From Colletotrichum lupini (Eukaryota > Ascomycota > Sordariomycetes > Glomerellales > Glomerellaceae): a stretch of 64,000 nucleotides of DNA. The position numbers and the translations under genes are program-made. The notes under the pieces are model-generated. The model was given only the letters and a program-made list of their open reading frames with translations, was not told where the DNA came from and made no database searches. The stretch covers positions 1,054,001 to 1,118,000 of the forward strand of contig NC_064679.1 in assembly GCF_023278565.1 (NCBI RefSeq), written 5' to 3'. Below, piece after piece: positions 59,551 through 64,000 of this stretch. The first letter of the stretch is position 1. Each line of letters begins with the position of its first letter.

Positions 59551-60721
59551 TTTCAGAGAGAGATTCATGAGAAACAGCCATTCAGTTTTTGAATCTGAAC
59601 AGTCAACACAGGTGCTCGGATGGGTTCTCTGGTAGCTCGTCTACAATCCGGTCAACCTGAAGAGCCCATGTCGCCAACCTCCACCAACCCCAGACAGTCG
59701 AGCAGCCCGCAAGCTTCATGGTCGGGTTGAAATTTCTGAGCCAAGCAGTTGAGATAGGTGGGATCTCGACAGTACTGTAAAGTACATTTTACGACTTCAA
59801 TTTTCTACAAACGAGAAGCGACATATTTGTTCATAGTTGCGATTTGAGAGAGTATTTAGCGTTCCGTCAAATGACATATAAAATCAATCTATCACTGATA
59901 TCATCATCTTATAGATTTGAATCAGAATACAGGCCCAGAGATATTCACACAAAACTCAGTTGGTTGATGATATTGAGTGAATTTATACAAATGACACTTA
60001 ACTAACAAGTTGCTACCCCCATGATCTGCCACCGATCTTTGCGACTCAAATTCTGTTGAGCTTGACAATTCAAAGGCAAAGGCATCCATGGTGATGAGGC
60101 GCAGCTTGAATAAGTTGACCATGAATGAGCTACGAGTAGGAGCCTTAAAGTGCGTGTATATCCTCTGGGTACTATCCCATCGAGTGCTGGATAATGTCAG
60201 ACTGGTTTGCAAATACGTTTTAGTCATAAGGGGTAGTATAACTCGCGTATTAATCTAAGTTATCATGTATCAAAGCCGTGGTATTTCTAAGTGCTGTACC
60301 TAATTAAAGGTGCTAAATGGATCAGCACTGGAGAAAACTGAAGAGGTAAATCTTGACTTTATCTAGCACTCGATATGACAGTTCATCAGGTTCAGTTCTT
60401 GGCCCAATTACTAACTTCTAGTAATTATGGCGGAAGTTCCTGTGGCCTGCATACGGGGGCTCATCTACAGACTACGACAATGACAGCTTAGCTTTTTGCA
60501 GTGATAGTGATTCGTTTTGAGCGAACTGTAAACTTAATCCTATCAGACAACCATCATCTCATCGTTGTTGACCGAGTGTTGATAGTAGCTAAAGCAGTAA
60601 AACTACTTGCGTGACGCATATCTCTCAACTCCCGTCTGAGCAAACATCCTACTAAGGCAAAAGTTTTACCACTTCCAAGCGGCGAAAGAGAGAAATCTCT
60701 CAAGAGTCACTTTGACTAATA
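59551..60721. other. intergenic
   Basis: 1.2 kb of normal composition. A minus-strand frame at 59922-60227 (101 codons) has no domain, signal peptide or supporting context and is not called. Confidence 0.5.
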
Positions 60722-62169
60722 AGTCGACCTACCCCCTTTTAGCCACCCCCCCCTTTTGGCCACCCCATCAAAACATAGTATTAAAACATCGCTACTAACT
60801 ATACTTAATTAATTAACTATCTTCTACTATTATAATAATATAATTATTATTCTCCCTAAGTAATTTAACCCCTACGAGTCGACTAGGACTAACTAAATAG
60901 TCGCTAAAGTCTTCTTAAGCTCTTTATATATCTTAAATATTCGCGAACTTAGTATTTAAATCTATTAATATACTTTTTTTTTTTTACGGCCTTAATTAGT
61001 TAACTTTAGCTTTTAGAACTCGAATATAATACTAAAATATTACTAAATAATAAGCCTATTTACTAAATACCTTTTTTACTTTTCTAAATAGTAGTTATTA
61101 AGTATTATAGTCTAGACTAAGCTCTATAAATAACTTTAATTAATCGCAGAGCTCGCTAGCCTTTTTAAGTATTAACTAGTTAATAATAAACGCTACTAAT
61201 ACTTAGTTAATAGCTTTTTTAATATTACTAATTACTTACTTAGTATTTATAGTCTTTTTAGTTAGTATAACTAGGTTAGGTAGGACTATTAAATTAATAA
61301 GTAGTCTAGCTATATTAGGGGGATATAATCTAATTATTTTTTATTTACTTCGTATATTTAACAACGTTAAACTAACTAAACGAGCTTTTTAATAATAGCT
61401 TAAAAAGTACCGCTTTTTAATAATAATAGAATTATTTACTATATCCTCTTTACTAAGCTTTTTCTTATATTTAAACTTAATAAGTTTAAAAATAGCTATA
61501 TCTAACGGCTAGAGGATATAGGAAGTATATAATAATAAGAATAATAAGTAAACGTTATTTTTATAGTATTCTTATATAAATTCTATTATTATATAACTCC
61601 TATAGCTATTTAGAACTAATAGTCAAGGCTTATTAAGTATACTAAGCCTCTTAAGGGGGGGGGGTCTTAGTTTATAGTAAGAATATTATTTTTAATTATT
61701 TAAGAGTAATCTTATTAGTTATCTAGCTATTATCTATTATTATAAACTCCTAATTAGTACAAGGGTTAAGTTTAAGTAAAAACTATTATTATTATACCGA
61801 CTTTTTTTTATATATAACTAGTAGTTTAATAGCTCGATTATTAATAAAAATATACTTAATTATAAATACTTAAGTATACGAACTAGGCTCTTTTTTTTAT
61901 ATTACTATAGTTTATACTTTACCTAAAACTAGGCTATTAAATCCCTTACCCTTTAAAATACTAGTCTTATTTATATTATACTTATTAGCCTATTTAATAT
62001 CGCTAATTTTTAGTATATTAAGTAATCTAAATTATAACTTAATTATATTAGTAGTAGCCCTATTTAAGTACTTCGAATTAATAATACGACTTCTCTAGAC
62101 CTTAATTAATAAGTTCCTCTTTAAAAAAGCGTCTATTTATCTCTTCTTAAGAGGATTTATATCCCTTTA
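60722..62169 (-). mobile_element. RIP-mutated Fot1/pogo-type (Tc1/mariner) transposon remnant, truncated by element D
   Basis: The left end starts AGTCGACCTACCCCC after a TA dinucleotide (60720-60721), followed by C-rich blocks separated by TTTTAGCC and TTTTGGCC text, as in Fot-type inverted terminal repeats. The interior is RIP-degraded. Read on the minus strand, it keeps DDE transposase landmarks: NKYNINKTSIL (from NxYNxDExGI) near 61985-61953, NSLVLGK, and LLVLNSYRSY (from LLILDGHxSH), then YKNNVYLLFLLLYTSYIL and PLDIAIFK near 61480-61660. No matching right terminal repeat is seen before 62170, where the LTR of element D begins. D therefore probably inserted into this element, with the rest beyond the window. 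Confidence 0.8.
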
Positions 62170-62683
62170 TGTTACGAAGGTAACTTTGTTTACCTTATTA
62201 TTCGCCTTATTATCAATATTACGTAAGCAAACTATATACCATATTAATCTACGATTTCTGTAGATTATTATAGGTATTGATTATGTAAGCAATACTGCTT
62301 ATATAAGCTTACGTGAGCAGTGGAAAGTACTGGAAGATAACTGAATAATCTGGAATTTACTCGAGGCGGAATTACGTACTACGATTACGCATTCACTTAC
62401 GTATATGCTTATTAATTATATCATAATTAATAAGCAATGGAATATTCTAGTAGGAGGTTTTTATGCCTATATGTAGGCGTGTATTTGCCTACCTAGACCT
62501 TTCGTTAAGCAAGCAACTTCTCATATAGTAATTCAACTATATTACTCTCTTTATTACAAAAACCTCTTTTATATACGCTTATTTCCCCTATATTCATATA
62601 TTCTTGCTTCTATATGAATATTCACTTTTCATATTCTATATAAGAATATCCCGCATTACCTCGTTAAAGCTATACGTGCTAGA

Positions 62684-62697
62684 GGTTATGAGCCCAG
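62684..62697 (+). other. tRNA-iMet half-type primer-binding site of element D
   Basis: GGTTATGAGCCCAG is the reverse complement of CTGGGCTCATAACC, the anticodon stem-loop text of fungal initiator tRNA-Met. Its place, just after the LTR and before gag, fits a copia-type half-tRNA primer site. Confidence 0.65.
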
Positions 62698-63154
62698 TTA
62701 TTATATAACTGAGGTTTTATTTACTTAAGTGAATATTATTCACTTATCCGAGCTCTTCTATTTTTATTTACCTATATCATACCTATTATCATTTAGGTAT
62801 ATGCCTTTATCCGGTATATGCATATTCATATATTGAGATATCTTACTCCGCCCAAAATCACTTTTTCGAATTCGAAAATTCGAAATCGACCTTTATATTT
62901 AATAAAGGATTTATATATATAAAAAGGCAGACGAAGTGTAAGTCCTTTTTATACTATATACTTACTTTTATTAAATATCTATTTATAAGAAAAAGAAGTC
63001 AAAATAGACTTTTTCTTATATATATTTTTAGACTTAAAATAAGTCTATTTTCAAGCTTAAAAACAAGCTTGAATTCTAAGCTTAAAGTAAGCTTATTTAT
63101 ACTAGGAACAATACTAGTATATATTTATATTATATATATTCTAAAATATATATA

Positions 63155-64000
63155 ATGGCGGATATTATCAAGGCAATTACAGGCTGCCTTATGCCTGAAA
63201 ATCAACGCCTAAAAGGTAGTCAAAATTGGACTACTTGGCTTTCTACTCTTCATATTTATCTTCGACTTTTGAAATTAAATACCTATTTCGAAGTTGAAAA
63301 CGAATATGAAAATATTACTGAAGAGCAAAAAACCCAATCCTTATTATTAATAAGGCAAAATATTCAACCTGAGCCTCTTTCACTTATTTTTGATCAAATT
63401 GATCCAAAAGAGGCTCTTAATACCCTTAAAGCATCCTATGAGGGTACAGGACCAGTTCTACGTCAACAATTATACCTCGAATTCCACGCTATTAGATTGG
63501 AGCATTTTAATAGCTTAAATGAGTTTATTAGCTCATTTAAAAGCTATATTTCCAAATTAAAAAGCGTAGGAGCTATTATTGAGGATATAGACCAAAAAAC
63601 GGTCTTTATATCAGCCCTAACTAATATCTTTCCGATTTGGGCTGATCGTCAAAGGTCTAATTTAAGACTTAAAGAGCCCCCTACTTTAGAGGCTCTTATT
63701 ACGGATATATTAGACGAAAATAGGAGAGAAATCGATACTCCTATGTCTAGTAATACTATTAAGAGTAATAAATACTCTCGAAATAAGTATAATAAGTCTA
63801 AGACTTATTATAAGCAAAATACCAACCCAAATACCAACCCAAATAAGCCCTCAAATTACCCAAATAAGCCCTCAAATAAGCCCTCATATCAACCCAAACC
63901 AAACCAACCCCGAAACCAGCCCCGAAACCAACCAAACCAGCCCAATCTTTTTACGAAAAACCAACGCCCACATGGAGATTTGAACCCTCAGCCCTTACAA
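63155..64000 (+). CDS. copia-type Gag, 3' end beyond window
   Basis: ATG at 63155 opens 282 codons without a stop up to the last base. The N-terminus reads MADIIKAITGCLMPENQRLK, then GSQNWTTWLSTLHIYLRLL, the entry of copia Gag domains (UBN2/retrotran_gag type: bind, fold, 'W..W...L'). LYLEFHAIRLEHFNSLNEF and FISALTNIFPIW follow. From about residue 210 the chain is Asn/Lys/Pro-rich with repeated NPNTNP, KPSN and NQPRNQP units, probably RNA-binding. No CCHC knuckle has appeared by the window end. Codons are strongly A/T-ending but no RIP stop is present. The element could be active if the rest of pol is open. Confidence 0.85.
   Translation, partial: MADIIKAITGCLMPENQRLKGSQNWTTWLSTLHIYLRLLKLNTYFEVENEYENITEEQKTQSLLLIRQNIQPEPLSLIFDQIDPKEALNTLKASYEGTGPVLRQQLYLEFHAIRLEHFNSLNEFISSFKSYISKLKSVGAIIEDIDQKTVFISALTNIFPIWADRQRSNLRLKEPPTLEALITDILDENRREIDTPMSSNTIKSNKYSRNKYNKSKTYYKQNTNPNTNPNKPSNYPNKPSNKPSYQPKPNQPRNQPRNQPNQPNLFTKNQRPHGDLNPQPLQ

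Larger units (their letters stand above)
62170..64000 (+). mobile_element. Ty1/copia LTR retrotransposon D, unmutated, 5' end (runs off window)
   Basis: It starts TGTTACGAAGGTAAC, like the TGTTACGTAAC start of the A/C LTR. The LTR is estimated as 62170-62683, and the exact end is uncertain because no CA is visible before the primer site. GGTTATGAGCCCAG at 62684-62697 is complementary to the initiator tRNA-Met anticodon stem-loop. A leader of about 460 bp rich in short inverted repeats (TTCGAATTCGAA, AAGCTTAAAAACAAGCTT) precedes an open gag frame. CpA-containing codons (CAA, CAT, CAC) are plentiful, so RIP has not acted. The 3' part is outside the window. Confidence 0.82.

Noticed and set aside
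59922..60227. 101-codon minus-strand frame
   Set aside because: No domain, no transmembrane or signal segment, and no codon pattern like neighbouring genes.
1..64000. tRNA, rRNA, CRISPR arrays, bacterial operons, telomere repeats
   Set aside because: I found no complete tRNA cloverleaf, rRNA text, spaced direct-repeat array or TTAGGG run; the gene structure is eukaryotic.

Overview
The window looks like chromosomal DNA of a filamentous ascomycete (Pezizomycotina, perhaps Sordariomycetes; class is inferred). Genes are spaced out and carry short introns of about 50-130 nt with GT..AG ends and CTAAC/CTGAC-like branch sites. Gene families are typical of such fungi. Long AT-rich, TpA-rich blocks full of TAA/TAG stops look like transposons mutated by repeat-induced point mutation (RIP: CpA to TpA and TpG to TpA).

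Layout. 1-8.8 kb: a monocarboxylate-type MFS transporter (-) and a full-length 959-aa rvt gene (+), a domesticated single-copy reverse-transcriptase-related protein. 8.8-18.8 kb: a secreted EGF-containing beta-propeller 3-phytase gene (-) split by Ty1/copia element A. 20.5-31 kb: a secreted intradiol dioxygenase (-), a cytochrome P450 (-) and a 2OG-Fe(II)/prolyl-4-hydroxylase-like oxygenase (+), with long gene-poor stretches between. 32-38.7 kb: a small secreted cyanovirin-N homology (CVNH) gene (-) split by copia element B. 41.8-50.9 kb: a gene-dense block with a Git1-like glycerophosphodiester/phosphate transporter (+), an amino-acid permease (-), a class V PLP aminotransferase (+), a Zn2Cys6 regulator (-) and the start of a zinc-type alcohol dehydrogenase (+). 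51.7-59.3 kb: copia element C, same family as A but inverted, splits that dehydrogenase. 60.7-64 kb: a RIP-mutated Fot1/pogo transposase remnant, apparently itself split by copia element D. D has an open, unmutated gag ORF that runs off the window end.

The main result is three gene-splitting retrotransposon insertions. Each has matching LTRs and a perfect 5-bp target duplication (A TCTGG, B TTAAT, C TAAAC). Removing A or C with one duplication copy restores an uninterrupted frame across the junction. All three elements lie in the same orientation as the host gene. RIP is heavy inside the elements but fades within the LTRs and has hardly touched the flanking exons. A and C share an unrecognised ORF-like segment antisense to pol, between RNase H and the 3' LTR. 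All four copia elements appear to use an initiator-tRNA-Met anticodon-half primer site.

Working together: the phytase and the Git1-like transporter both belong to phosphate scavenging, and three CACGTG (Pho4/NUC-1-type) boxes lie upstream of the transporter. The permease, aminotransferase, Zn2Cys6 regulator and dehydrogenase could be a small catabolic cluster whose dehydrogenase is now dead; this is inference from proximity. All exon coordinates were read by eye from splice motifs and frame continuity.
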